From: Alistipes sp.
GTDB taxonomy: Bacteria; Bacteroidota; Bacteroidia; Bacteroidales; Rikenellaceae
Assembly (NCBI GenBank): GCA_020026395.1
Contig: JAHHQM010000014.1
Coordinates: 1 to 30,604, forward strand
DNA: 30,604 nucleotides
Direction: 5' to 3'
Shown in pieces: positions 8,375-14,943 of this stretch. The position numbers and the translations under genes are program-made. Position 1 is the stretch's first letter. Every line of letters starts with the position of its first letter. Under the pieces are notes generated by a model that was not told the origin of the DNA, did not search any database, and saw only the letters and a list, made by a program, of their open reading frames with translations.

Positions 8375-8924
8375 TCAGATGACGCTCATTCTGGTGATTT
8401 TCAGGCGGAGTTCCTTGCCGTCGAGCTTGCAACTGATGTTGATCTCGCAGTCGTAAGCGGGAGTTGCGGGATCGCCTTCCCTGTTGTAGGATGCTGCTCG
8501 TGTCTCTTCGATTTTAATCCATCCCTTAACGGTTGCGCTTGTCGTAACAGGTTCGTTCGAGTTGTGTTTTATGGTGGCATCATGCGACTGACAATCGAAC
8601 GTGACATCATAGGGTTTACCGGACAAGGCAATGGTCGGTATGGTAATCTCATACTTTGCGTCTTCTGATGCGGAGATACAGTGCAATGAAACTTCGTTGT
8701 CGGATACCTTGTGGATGTTTATGTGACTCATGTATAACTGGGGATGCTCCAATGCTTTTCCGGCATATGTGCCTTCTGCTTCCATGTTATGGCCTTCAAC
8801 AAAAATAGAGCCGGATATAGAGTCGTCAGGCTCATATCCTCCCAGGATTCTTGTCGAATCCGCTGCAAGAGGTGGTCAGAAAACCACAAAATATTGCAGA
8901 AATTATGGCGATTAATGTTTTCAT
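8375..8924 (-). pseudogene. small secreted lipoprotein gene split by a frameshift
   Basis: The ATG at 8924 opens a perfect lipoprotein signal peptide (MKTLIAII...FLTTSC, Cys20), then SGFDKNPGRI, and stops at 8834-8832. The rest of the protein is in another frame. Reading into it from just before the break gives GGYEPDDSISGS, then FVEGHNMEAEGTYAGK, and on to the stop at 8375. Removing one base near 8840, in the GGGAGGA run, joins the two into one open frame of about 180 residues. The body is beta-rich, has four Cys and no motif I recognise. A start inside the body (ATG at 8785) would make a 136-residue protein without a signal peptide, which is unlikely to work for this type. The terminator at 8335-8301 fits one transcription unit. 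A sequencing error is the main alternative to a real mutation. Confidence 0.75.
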
Positions 8925-9043
8925 AAGTTAGAAGATTAGAGGTTTGTAGAAGTTTTAAATGTACATAAAGATCTGTCAGAGTCGTTTTGCGGAAAATCAT
9001 TATTAATAATTATGCATAAATATAGGTGTGTCTATTAAATAAA

Positions 9044-9051
9044 CAAAAATA
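9044..9051 (-). promoter_or_regulatory. weak candidate -7 box for the broken lipoprotein gene
   Basis: On the minus strand the sequence is TATTTTTG, matching TAnnTTTG, in the AT-rich gap between the lipoprotein gene and fabI. It is about 120 bp ahead of the ATG at 8924 and has no clear -33 TTG. AT-rich DNA makes chance matches likely. Confidence 0.2.
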
Positions 9052-9189
9052 AAAGGGTGGGATATGCGAGAAATTAAGTGAAGTGCGGCGGGTGGCGATC
9101 CGCGATGATCGGATAGGACGCAAAGGGAATTTGTCGCGAAAACTTTATATATATAGGTAAAAGGGCATCAAAAGCGGATTTTTTGGGAT

Positions 9190-9224
9190 TTTGGCCGTTT
9201 CTTCAAAAAAAAATGTTACATTTG
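9190..9224 (+). promoter_or_regulatory. fabI promoter
   Basis: TTTG (9190-9193), a 23-bp spacer and TACATTTG (9217-9224, exact TAnnTTTG). Transcription would start about 15-20 nt ahead of the fabI ATG at 9251, which supports that start over an in-frame codon at 9191. Confidence 0.6.
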
Positions 9225-9250
9225 GCGGAATTTTTAAACCAAATTACATT

Positions 9251-10126
9251 ATGGCTTGCAATTTATTGAAAGGAAAGAAAGGCTTGATCTTCGGTGCTCT
9301 CAATGAGGACTCGATTGCTTGGAAGGTTGCCGAGCGTGCCGTCGAAGAGGGCGCAGAGATAGTTTTGACCAATACGGCCGTGTCAATCCGTATGGGTACA
9401 ATCGACAAACTGGCTGAGAAATGCCACACGGTTGTCATTCCCGCAGACGCTACAAGCGTGGAGGATCTCGAGCAGTTGATCGACCGCACGATGGAGCACT
9501 TCGGCGGTAAATTCGACTTCATGCTGCACTCGATCGGCATGTCGCCCAACGTGCGTAAGGGTCGTACCTACGATGATTTGGATTACGGATTCCTCCAGAA
9601 AACCCTCGACATCTCGGCAATATCGTTCCATAAGGCCATCCAGGTCGTACGTCACAAGGATGCCATCAACGACTGGGGTTCGATTGTGGCTCTGAGCTAC
9701 ATCGCCGCACAGCGCACCTTGTACGGCTACAACGATATGGCCGACGCAAAGGCTCTGCTGGAGTCGATTGCCCGCAGTTTCGGTTACATCTACGGCCGTG
9801 AGAAACACGTACGTATCAACACCGTATCGCAGTCGCCGACGGCTACCACCGCAGGTAAGGGCGTGATGGGTATGAGCGATCTGATGCAGTTCGCCGACAG
9901 CATGTCGCCGCTGGGTAACGCCACGGCCGAAGATTGCGCCAACTACGTGCTGACGCTCTTCTCGGACTTCACGCGTAAGGTGACGATGCAGAACCTCTAC
10001 CACGACGGCGGTTTCTCGTCGATGGGTATGAGCCACCGCGCCATGAAGACCTACGAAAAGGGTATGCGTTTCGACGACGTACACGAACACCAGTTCCCGT
10101 TCGGCGTTAAAGAGGAGGAGAAATAA
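9251..10126 (+). CDS. fabI: enoyl-[acyl-carrier-protein] reductase (NADH), FabI
   Basis: A 291-residue short-chain dehydrogenase-type enzyme that performs the last reduction in each cycle of type II fatty-acid elongation in the cytoplasm. It begins MACNLLKGKKGLIFGALNED, with the FabI-type nucleotide-binding segment G-x5-SIAW rather than the classical GxxxGxG. The catalytic pattern Tyr-x6-Lys is present (Tyr160, Lys167 in GYNDMADAK), with the extra conserved Tyr150 before IAAQ. The IGMSP segment (95-99) and a substrate-loop region rich in Met (GKGVMGMSDLMQFADSM) are also typical. The in-frame codon at 9191 was rejected because it would place the start upstream of the -7 promoter box. It is followed by a terminator, so it is probably monocistronic. 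Confidence 0.95.
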   Translation: MACNLLKGKKGLIFGALNEDSIAWKVAERAVEEGAEIVLTNTAVSIRMGTIDKLAEKCHTVVIPADATSVEDLEQLIDRTMEHFGGKFDFMLHSIGMSPNVRKGRTYDDLDYGFLQKTLDISAISFHKAIQVVRHKDAINDWGSIVALSYIAAQRTLYGYNDMADAKALLESIARSFGYIYGREKHVRINTVSQSPTATTAGKGVMGMSDLMQFADSMSPLGNATAEDCANYVLTLFSDFTRKVTMQNLYHDGGFSSMGMSHRAMKTYEKGMRFDDVHEHQFPFGVKEEEK

Positions 10127-10154
10127 TCCCCCGACAGGCGGAATCAAGGATTTT

Positions 10155-10184
10155 GCACCGTTCTTGTGAAGGACGGTGCTTTTT
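10155..10184 (+). terminator. rho-independent terminator of fabI
   Basis: GCACCGT pairs with ACGGTGC (7 bp, extendable) around an 11-nt loop and is followed by five Ts. The loop contains the TTG that I read as the -33 element of the next gene. Confidence 0.8.
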
Positions 10185-10194
10185 CGTACCTTTG
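10164..10194 (+). promoter_or_regulatory. promoter of the META-like lipoprotein gene, overlapping the fabI terminator
   Basis: TTG (10164-10166), a 20-bp spacer and TACCTTTG (10187-10194, exact TAnnTTTG). The -33 element lies in the loop of the fabI terminator, and the -7 box follows its T tract directly. Confidence 0.6.
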
Positions 10195-10217
10195 TCCGAA
10201 ACAAATTTTTTAGGAAG

Positions 10218-10664
10218 ATGAACCGATTGAATCGTTTGTGGATTTTGTGCCTGTCGGTGGTGGTGCTCCTCATGTCGGGATGCGCCGCCAACTGCAACTC
10301 GTGCCGTCGTGCGCAGGAACGTAACCGCCGTCCGCTGGAGGGCAATGCGTGGCTGGTGTATCAGATCGACGGCCATACCATCCCGACCGCGGAGCTCGAT
10401 ACCGAGATCTGGTTCCACGCAACCGACCACACGTTCCGTTGTACGGGGCGTGCCGAGGGACTTACGGGACATTTCGCCCAGAACGAGGCGGAAGTCGAAC
10501 TGCGTTTTCGGTTGGATGCACCGTTGGAGACAGGGCGCGGAGCGCTTTACGATAAATTGAGGGCGGTACTTGCGCAGACCTCGACCTATGCGATGGATGC
10601 GGGGATGCTCCTTCTGATGGACGGCAACCGACTTTTGGCCGTCTTGCAGGCGCAGGACAAATAA
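10218..10664 (+). CDS. small lipoprotein, META/HslJ-like
   Basis: A 148-residue lipoprotein starting at the ATG at 10218 (MNRLNRLWIL), just after the promoter. The lipobox LLMSGC gives lipidated Cys22, and the mature protein begins CAANCNSC, with two further Cys close by. Residues about 35-140 resemble the META/HslJ fold: an opening 'LEGNAWLVYQIDG', a short strand pattern, then 'TFRCTGRAEGLTGHFAQNEAEVEL' in pieces, which corresponds to the glycine-rich turn region of that fold. The resemblance is weak and the canonical GCN motif is absent, so the family call is tentative. It is probably anchored in the cell envelope with a stress or folding role; no enzyme motif is visible. The short gap to the kinase gene contains that gene's own promoter. 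Confidence 0.6.
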   Translation: MNRLNRLWILCLSVVVLLMSGCAANCNSCRRAQERNRRPLEGNAWLVYQIDGHTIPTAELDTEIWFHATDHTFRCTGRAEGLTGHFAQNEAEVELRFRLDAPLETGRGALYDKLRAVLAQTSTYAMDAGMLLLMDGNRLLAVLQAQDK

Positions 10665-10773
10665 TTTGAAAAGGAAAATTTCGCATTGCGGGCGGGTTTT
10701 CCTTTTTTTTCGGGCAGTCTGTTTTGACAAGAGGCGGTTCCGATTTGAACAAGCCCCGGAGCGGCTTTTCGGC

Positions 10774-10781
10774 TATCTTTG
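10774..10781 (+). promoter_or_regulatory. -7 box upstream of the Kdo/WaaP-type kinase gene
   Basis: TATCTTTG matches TAnnTTTG exactly and lies 19 bp ahead of the ATG at 10801. The nearest upstream TTTG (10744-10747) is 26 bp away, longer than usual. Confidence 0.5.
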
Positions 10782-10800
10782 CGGTGCACCCGAACAAAAG

Positions 10801-11589
10801 ATGATGAGCCGAGAAATCGTATTGAATCCGCAGTATGAGTTTTTGCGGGAATTCGTTGAGCAGCTGCCCGAACGATTCGCCGCCGAGGGCGAGTGTATCC
10901 ATCGGGGACGCAACGTGCTCAAGATCTACACCGAGCAGGGGCACTCGTTGAATGTCAAGCGATTCAAACGCCCCGATTTTCCCAATAAATTTATTTACGG
11001 CTGGTTGCGCAAACCCAAATGCCGCCGTGCCTACGAATATGCGCTGGAACTTGCGACGATGGGATTCCGCACACCCGATCCCGTGGCGTGGGTCGTCGTG
11101 CGGAAGTGGGGGATTATCCGCGACAGCTATCTGGTGACGCTTCAGTCCGACTGGCTGCACTTTACGGAGGTTGCCTCGGTCTATCCCGCCCCTGAAAGCA
11201 TCCCCGTGGTCAATGCCTTTGTGCGTTATGCCCTTTCGCTGCACGATGCGGGGGTCGAGCATCGCGATTTCAACCATTCGAACATCCTTTATCGACGGAA
11301 TCCCGAGTCGGGTGACTGTGAATTTGAGCTGGTGGACATCAACCGCATGCGTCTGCACTACCGTCCGCTCTCGAAACGCGAGTGCATCGTCAATCTGCGC
11401 CGCCTGTTTTGTCCCGCCCTGCCGTTTCTGCACATCCTGAAATATTATGCCGATCTTCGGGGTTGGGATCACGACGAAATGCTGCTCAAGGGCATCTTCC
11501 TACGCCTTGGTTTTGTGCGCTTTAAGGAGCATAAGCACCAGGTAGTGGAGTGGCTCCGCGGTCTATTTTCGCACGAAGGGAAAAAATAA
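10801..11589 (+). CDS. lipopolysaccharide kinase of the Kdo/WaaP (InaA-like) family
   Basis: A 262-residue protein with a protein-kinase-like fold, probably phosphorylating a sugar of the lipopolysaccharide core at the inner face of the membrane. Visible elements are an ATP-contact Lys region (VKRFKRP, Lys53), the catalytic loop HRDFNHSN (154-161; Asp156 and Asn161 are the expected base and metal ligand), and a DIN triad (Asp179) in place of DFG, as usual in this family. I chose the ATG at 10801 because the open frame further upstream runs across the -7 promoter box; ATG at 10804 is equally possible. It has a promoter and a terminator of its own. The exact acceptor (Kdo or heptose) cannot be told from sequence. 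Confidence 0.82.
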   Translation: MMSREIVLNPQYEFLREFVEQLPERFAAEGECIHRGRNVLKIYTEQGHSLNVKRFKRPDFPNKFIYGWLRKPKCRRAYEYALELATMGFRTPDPVAWVVVRKWGIIRDSYLVTLQSDWLHFTEVASVYPAPESIPVVNAFVRYALSLHDAGVEHRDFNHSNILYRRNPESGDCEFELVDINRMRLHYRPLSKRECIVNLRRLFCPALPFLHILKYYADLRGWDHDEMLLKGIFLRLGFVRFKEHKHQVVEWLRGLFSHEGKK

Positions 11590-11634
11590 CCGCCCGAGGA
11601 TTTGATTTCACGGGATTAAATCCCGACATTTGTT

Positions 11635-11665
11635 GTCCGAAGTCCTGTTTTCTTCGGACTTTTTT
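11635..11665 (+). terminator. rho-independent terminator after the kinase gene
   Basis: GTCCGAAG pairs with CTTCGGAC (8 bp) around a 9-nt loop, followed by six Ts. It ends only 8 bp before the start codon of the DAHP synthase gene, so little room is left for a separate promoter. The best candidate is TTTG-N20-GACATTTG at 11601-11632, directly upstream of this hairpin. Confidence 0.75.
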
Positions 11666-11673
11666 GTGTGCCC

Positions 11674-12741
11674 ATGAACGATCTTCGTCCCATATTTCCC
11701 GAATCCGTCGCTACGGCTCGTCCGCTGGTGATTGCGGGTCCGTGCAGTGCCGAAACCGAAGAGCAGGTGCTCTCCACGGCGCGTCAGCTGGCCGCCGACG
11801 GGGTGCATGTGTTCCGTGCGGGTGTCTGGAAACCGCGCACCAAACCCGGTTGTTTCGAGGGTGTGGGGGCGGTCGGTCTGGAATGGCTCGGGCGCGTCAA
11901 ACGTGAAACGGGCATGAAGGTCGCCACGGAAGTCGCCACGCGCGAACATGTGGCCTTGGCTTTGGAGGCGGGCATCGATCTGGTGTGGATCGGGGCACGT
12001 ACCACGGCCAATCCTTTCGCCATGCAGGAGCTGGCCGATGCCTTGGGCGGAAGCGATATGCCCGTGTTGGTGAAAAATCCCGTCAGTCCCGATGTGGATT
12101 TGTGGAGCGGAGCGTTAGAACGCCTCTATAATGCGGGCTTGCGCCGTTTGGCGGCGATTCACCGCGGATTCCCCACGCTGGGCAAAACGCCCTACCGCAA
12201 TCAGCCGATGTGGTCGATTCCGATCGAGTTGCGCCGTCGTCTGCCCGAACTGCCCATTCTGGGCGATCCGAGCCATATGGGCGGGCGTCGGGATTTGGTC
12301 GGGTCGTTGGCGCAACAGGCCATGGATTTGGGCTTCGACGGCCTGATCATCGAGTCGCACTGCACCCCCGAAAAGGCATGGAGCGACAGTGCCCAGCAGG
12401 TGACCCCGTCGGAATTGCGTCGGGTGCTGGATGCGTTGGTGATCCGCGATGTGACGGCGTCGGGCGAGGAGCTGGTGCGCCTGCGTGCCGAGATCGACGA
12501 GGTGGATGATCAGCTGGTTGAGCTGCTGCACCGCCGTATGACCGTCTCGCGCAAGATCGGCCGTTACAAGAAACAGCACGCCATGTCGATCCTGCAAACC
12601 GACCGCTACAAGGAGCTTCTGGCGCATCGTTCGGATGCTGCCGAGGCGTTGGGTATGGATCGCGATTTCATGGAGTCCATTCTGCGCATCATTCACGAGG
12701 AGTCGATCCGCCAGCAGATGGAAATTATCGAGAAGAAATAA
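11674..12741 (+). CDS. bifunctional 3-deoxy-7-phosphoheptulonate synthase / chorismate mutase
   Basis: A 355-residue fusion enzyme of aromatic amino-acid synthesis. Residues about 15-255 form a class I-beta (KDOP synthase-like) DAHP synthase that condenses phosphoenolpyruvate with erythrose 4-phosphate. Its motifs are IAGPCSAE (20-27), FRAGVWKPRT (47-56), VKNPVSPD (133-140), HRGF (163-166), DPSHMGG (198-204) and ESHC (227-230). Residues about 265-350 are an AroQ-type chorismate mutase (LRAEIDEVDDQLVELL, RRM, SRKIGRYKK). This fusion is known in Bacteroidota; the mutase domain can serve as a feedback sensor as well as a catalyst. I chose ATG at 11674; a GTG two codons earlier is possible. The gene is monocistronic and ends at a shared bidirectional terminator. 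Confidence 0.93.
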   Translation: MNDLRPIFPESVATARPLVIAGPCSAETEEQVLSTARQLAADGVHVFRAGVWKPRTKPGCFEGVGAVGLEWLGRVKRETGMKVATEVATREHVALALEAGIDLVWIGARTTANPFAMQELADALGGSDMPVLVKNPVSPDVDLWSGALERLYNAGLRRLAAIHRGFPTLGKTPYRNQPMWSIPIELRRRLPELPILGDPSHMGGRRDLVGSLAQQAMDLGFDGLIIESHCTPEKAWSDSAQQVTPSELRRVLDALVIRDVTASGEELVRLRAEIDEVDDQLVELLHRRMTVSRKIGRYKKQHAMSILQTDRYKELLAHRSDAAEALGMDRDFMESILRIIHEESIRQQMEIIEKK

Positions 12742-12755
12742 TCGGAAGCGTTATC

Positions 12756-12795
12756 AAACAAAAAGGAGGCATCTTCGGATGCCTCCTTTTTGTTT
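12756..12795. terminator. bidirectional terminator with an 18-bp perfect stem and UUCG loop
   Basis: A perfect 18-bp inverted repeat (centre GGCATC-TTCG-GATGCC) has a C(UUCG)G tetraloop, flanked by A-rich and T-rich arms. It serves the DAHP synthase gene (+) and the small secreted protein gene (-). The repeat ends directly at the latter's TAA codon (12796-12798). Confidence 0.92.
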
Positions 12796-13203
12796 TTAGC
12801 GGTTCTCTGCCAGCTTGATGGGGATGATCAGTCGGGACTCTTTGTCCTGATGCCATTGCACCTGCCATACGCGGCCGTCGATCTGATCAATCAGGATGAA
12901 GTTGTAGATGTTTCCCGACGGATACAGGTAAAAGCGGTCGGGAATGGCTTCTGCGCCCAAGGCCAGCGGGGTGTCGTTTAAGGGATACCCCATGGCGTAG
13001 TCCTCCGTGGAGCATTGGACGATGGGGATGATGCCGTTGCGGGTGTCGTGTTTGAGGAATGTCCATATGTTTTGCGTGGGGAACAGGCGGTAGTTGATGT
13101 CTTCATTGGGCGAAATGATGCCCATTCTCGAATCGTCCGACGTTTGGGCAAGTGCGGCCGTGGTGAAAAGCAGACACAAAACCGCAAAAATCATTCGTTT
13201 CAT
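12796..13203 (-). CDS. small secreted protein of unknown function
   Basis: A 135-residue protein with a Sec signal peptide (MKRMIFAVLC, cleavage after AALA about residue 20, mature end QTSDD). The ATG at 13203 was chosen because the longer frame upstream would run through the tRNA-Leu gene and has no signal-like start. The mature part has paired aromatic and hydrophobic strands: INYRLFPTQNIWTFLK, RFYLYPSGNIYNFILID, and GRVWQVQW near the end. The repeated 'YPxxNIYNF/FPTQNIWTF' pattern suggests an internal duplication or a beta-propeller-like or sandwich fold. I know no function for it. It looks like a conserved Bacteroidota periplasmic protein, but that is from memory. Confidence 0.75.
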   Translation of the reverse strand: MKRMIFAVLCLLFTTAALAQTSDDSRMGIISPNEDINYRLFPTQNIWTFLKHDTRNGIIPIVQCSTEDYAMGYPLNDTPLALGAEAIPDRFYLYPSGNIYNFILIDQIDGRVWQVQWHQDKESRLIIPIKLAENR

Positions 13204-13247
13204 GGTTTGGAGTATTTGGGGTTGGTATTTCCGACGGGATTGTAATC

Positions 13248-13278
13248 GAAAGATAGGAATTTTTGGGCGGACGGGCAA
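13248..13278 (-). promoter_or_regulatory. candidate promoter of the small secreted protein gene
   Basis: On the minus strand TTG (13278-13276), a 20-bp spacer and TATCTTTC (13255-13248, 7 of 8 with TAnnTTTG) lie 45 bp ahead of the ATG at 13203. Confidence 0.4.
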
Positions 13279-13299
13279 GGATTCGGCCGCGGAAGGCAT

Positions 13300-13328
13300 A
13301 AAAAACGACTTGGAGATTTCCAAGTCGT
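13300..13328 (-). terminator. rho-independent terminator of tRNA-Leu
   Basis: On the minus strand ACGACTTGGA pairs perfectly with TCCAAGTCGT around a 4-nt loop, followed by six Ts. It starts 11 nt past the tRNA 3' end. Confidence 0.88.
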
Positions 13329-13338
13329 CAGTTTTTCG

Positions 13339-13424
13339 TGCCCAGGACAAGACTCGAACTTGCACGAACGTAATTGTTCACTACCCCCTCAAAGTAGCGT
13401 GTCTACCAATTTCACCACCTGGGC
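13339..13424 (-). tRNA. tRNA-Leu (anticodon GAG)
   Basis: An 86-nt gene that folds as a type II tRNA. The acceptor stem is GCCCAGG/CCTGGGC with discriminator A. The D-loop region is GGTGGTGAAATTGGTAGAC. The anticodon stem CTACT/GGTAG encloses loop TTGAGGG, placing GAG at the anticodon. It has a long leucine-type variable arm, and the T-arm GCAAG-TTCGAGT-CTTGT. CCA is not encoded. GAG reads the Leu codons CUC and CUU. It has its own promoter and terminator. Confidence 0.95.
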
Positions 13425-13452
13425 AAAAAAGCCTTTTCGGTTTTCGAGTGTG

Positions 13453-13484
13453 CAAATGTAGGTCTTATATTTTAATCTGCCAAA
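13453..13484 (-). promoter_or_regulatory. promoter of tRNA-Leu
   Basis: On the minus strand TTTG (13484-13481), a 20-bp spacer and TACATTTG (13460-13453) give a full match to the Bacteroidota vegetative promoter. The start site would lie about 20 nt upstream of the mature tRNA 5' end at 13424. Confidence 0.75.
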
Positions 13485-13551
13485 TTTTTCGGCATCTTTT
13501 TTCTTCCGAAGACGGTGTTTTGCCCTCCGAACGGGTTTCGACTTACATAAG

Positions 13552-13587
13552 ACACCCCCTGCGTCCGTCACGGAGGGCAGGGGGTGT
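13552..13587 (-). other. strong GC-rich stem-loop after the CoA-transferase operon
   Basis: An 11-bp perfect inverted repeat, ACACCCCCTGC / GCAGGGGGTGT, has a second inner stem TCCGT/ACGGA within its loop. It lies 43 bp past the stop codon of the last operon gene (13630). There is no T tract on either strand, so it may end or protect the 3' end of the mRNA by another route rather than act as a classical terminator. Confidence 0.6.
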
Positions 13588-13629
13588 GCTGAAAAATTGT
13601 TTGTATGAAAGTGAAAATCTTTTCCTGTT

Positions 13630-14931
13630 TTACGATCTCCAGCAGACATTCCACGAATGGCCGAAGCGTTTGGCGGCTTCGCGTTCGAGCTCTTCGCGCA
13701 CCGACGGGTGGGCAATGCGGATCAATTCGCGGGCACGCTCCACGAGGTTGCGTCCCTTGAGGTGTGCCACGCCGTATTCGGTCACGACGTGCTGGATCAT
13801 GTGGCGGGTGGTGACTACACCCGCACCGGGTGTGAGCCGCGGTTTGATCTTCGACTCGCCGCGCGAGGTCATCGACGGGATGGCGATGAAGTTCATACCG
13901 CCCTCCGAAAGCGATGCACCGTACATGAAGTCGTGCTGTCCGCCGACACCCGAGATGATGCGCTCACCGATCGAATCGGCGCAGATCTGTCCCGTGAGAT
14001 CGACCTCGACCGCCGAATTGACGGCCATCACCTTCGGATTCTGACGGATGCGGAACGGATCGTTCGTCCACGCCACATCCTTCATCAGAAGGTCTTTGCG
14101 GTAGTCCATATAGCGGTACAGCTCCTTCGAACCCAGGGCCAGCGAACCGACCGTGATGCCCGGAAGGACTTTTTTCTGCGAGTTGTCGATGATGCCCGCC
14201 TCCAACAGGGGCAATACGCCGTCGGTCATCGCCTCGGTGTGCAGACCCAGGTGTTTGTGGTCGCGCAAGGCCGACAAAACGGCATTGGGAATACCGCCCA
14301 CACCGATCTGAAGGGTCGCACCGTCGGGAATCATCTCCGCGATGTAGCCGCCGATCTTTGTTTCGATCTCGTTGGGAATGGGGGTCGGCAGCTCCACGGG
14401 GGGGGCATCGACCTCGACGGCGGCATCGATCTTCGAGATGTGGATCAGGGCATCGCCATACGAGAAGGGAATGTGGGGGTTGATCTGCGCGATGATGGTC
14501 TTGGAGCATTCGGCGGCCGAAAACGCAAGGTCGGCCGAAATACCGAACGAGCAATAACCCTCTTCGTTGGGCAGCGAGCAGTTGAGCAGCGTGACATCGA
14601 TCGGAATCGTGCCGTCGCGGAACAAGCCGGGAATTTCCCCTAAGAAAGCGGGAATCGACTGCCCGTAGCCTGCCGCCATCCATTTGCGGATGTTGTTCGC
14701 CACGAAAAGGCTGTTCACGAGGAACGAATCCTTGTATTCGGGTTTGCAGTAGGGGGCATCGAAAGCACCCACGGCAAATCCCGAGTAGAGCTTCACACCG
14801 CGCAGTTCGGCGTGGCGTTCGGTCATGGCGGCGATGAGCACCTCCGGAATGGAGGTGCTGCCTTGGATGAAGACGCTGTCGTTGCTGTGTATGAGTTTTA
14901 CGGCCTCGGCCGCACTGACATATTTAATCAT
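13630..14931 (-). CDS. CoA-transferase of the acetyl-CoA hydrolase / 4-hydroxybutyrate CoA-transferase family
   Basis: A 433-residue family I-type CoA-transferase (acetyl-CoA hydrolase/transferase fold, two Rossmann-like halves). The C-terminal half shows IGVGGIPNAVL (209-219), LHTEAMTDGV with the likely catalytic Glu233, and the CoA-site segment SGVGGQHDF. The length fits the AbfT/Cat2 group rather than the roughly 500-residue succinyl-CoA:acetate group. Such enzymes move CoA from an acyl-CoA to an acid such as acetate or succinate. It is the last gene of the iorA-iorB-aminotransferase operon, starting 12 bp after the aminotransferase stop. There it would release the carboxylic acid made by the pathway and keep the thioester energy. 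Substrate choice is inferred from context only. Confidence 0.85.
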   Translation of the reverse strand: MIKYVSAAEAVKLIHSNDSVFIQGSTSIPEVLIAAMTERHAELRGVKLYSGFAVGAFDAPYCKPEYKDSFLVNSLFVANNIRKWMAAGYGQSIPAFLGEIPGLFRDGTIPIDVTLLNCSLPNEEGYCSFGISADLAFSAAECSKTIIAQINPHIPFSYGDALIHISKIDAAVEVDAPPVELPTPIPNEIETKIGGYIAEMIPDGATLQIGVGGIPNAVLSALRDHKHLGLHTEAMTDGVLPLLEAGIIDNSQKKVLPGITVGSLALGSKELYRYMDYRKDLLMKDVAWTNDPFRIRQNPKVMAVNSAVEVDLTGQICADSIGERIISGVGGQHDFMYGASLSEGGMNFIAIPSMTSRGESKIKPRLTPGAGVVTTRHMIQHVVTEYGVAHLKGRNLVERARELIRIAHPSVREELEREAAKRFGHSWNVCWRS

Positions 14932-14943
14932 AAGAGGAGTGTT

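Noticed and set aside
8728..9000. A 90-codon minus-strand frame overlapping the broken lipoprotein gene
   Set aside because: It is in the third frame, has no signal peptide or motif, and competes with the clear lipoprotein signal at 8924.
9214..9220. TGTTACA heptamer at the fabI promoter as a further regulator site
   Set aside because: It overlaps the TACATTTG -7 box and is explained by it. The heptamer also occurs inside the ATPase coding region, so single copies carry little weight.
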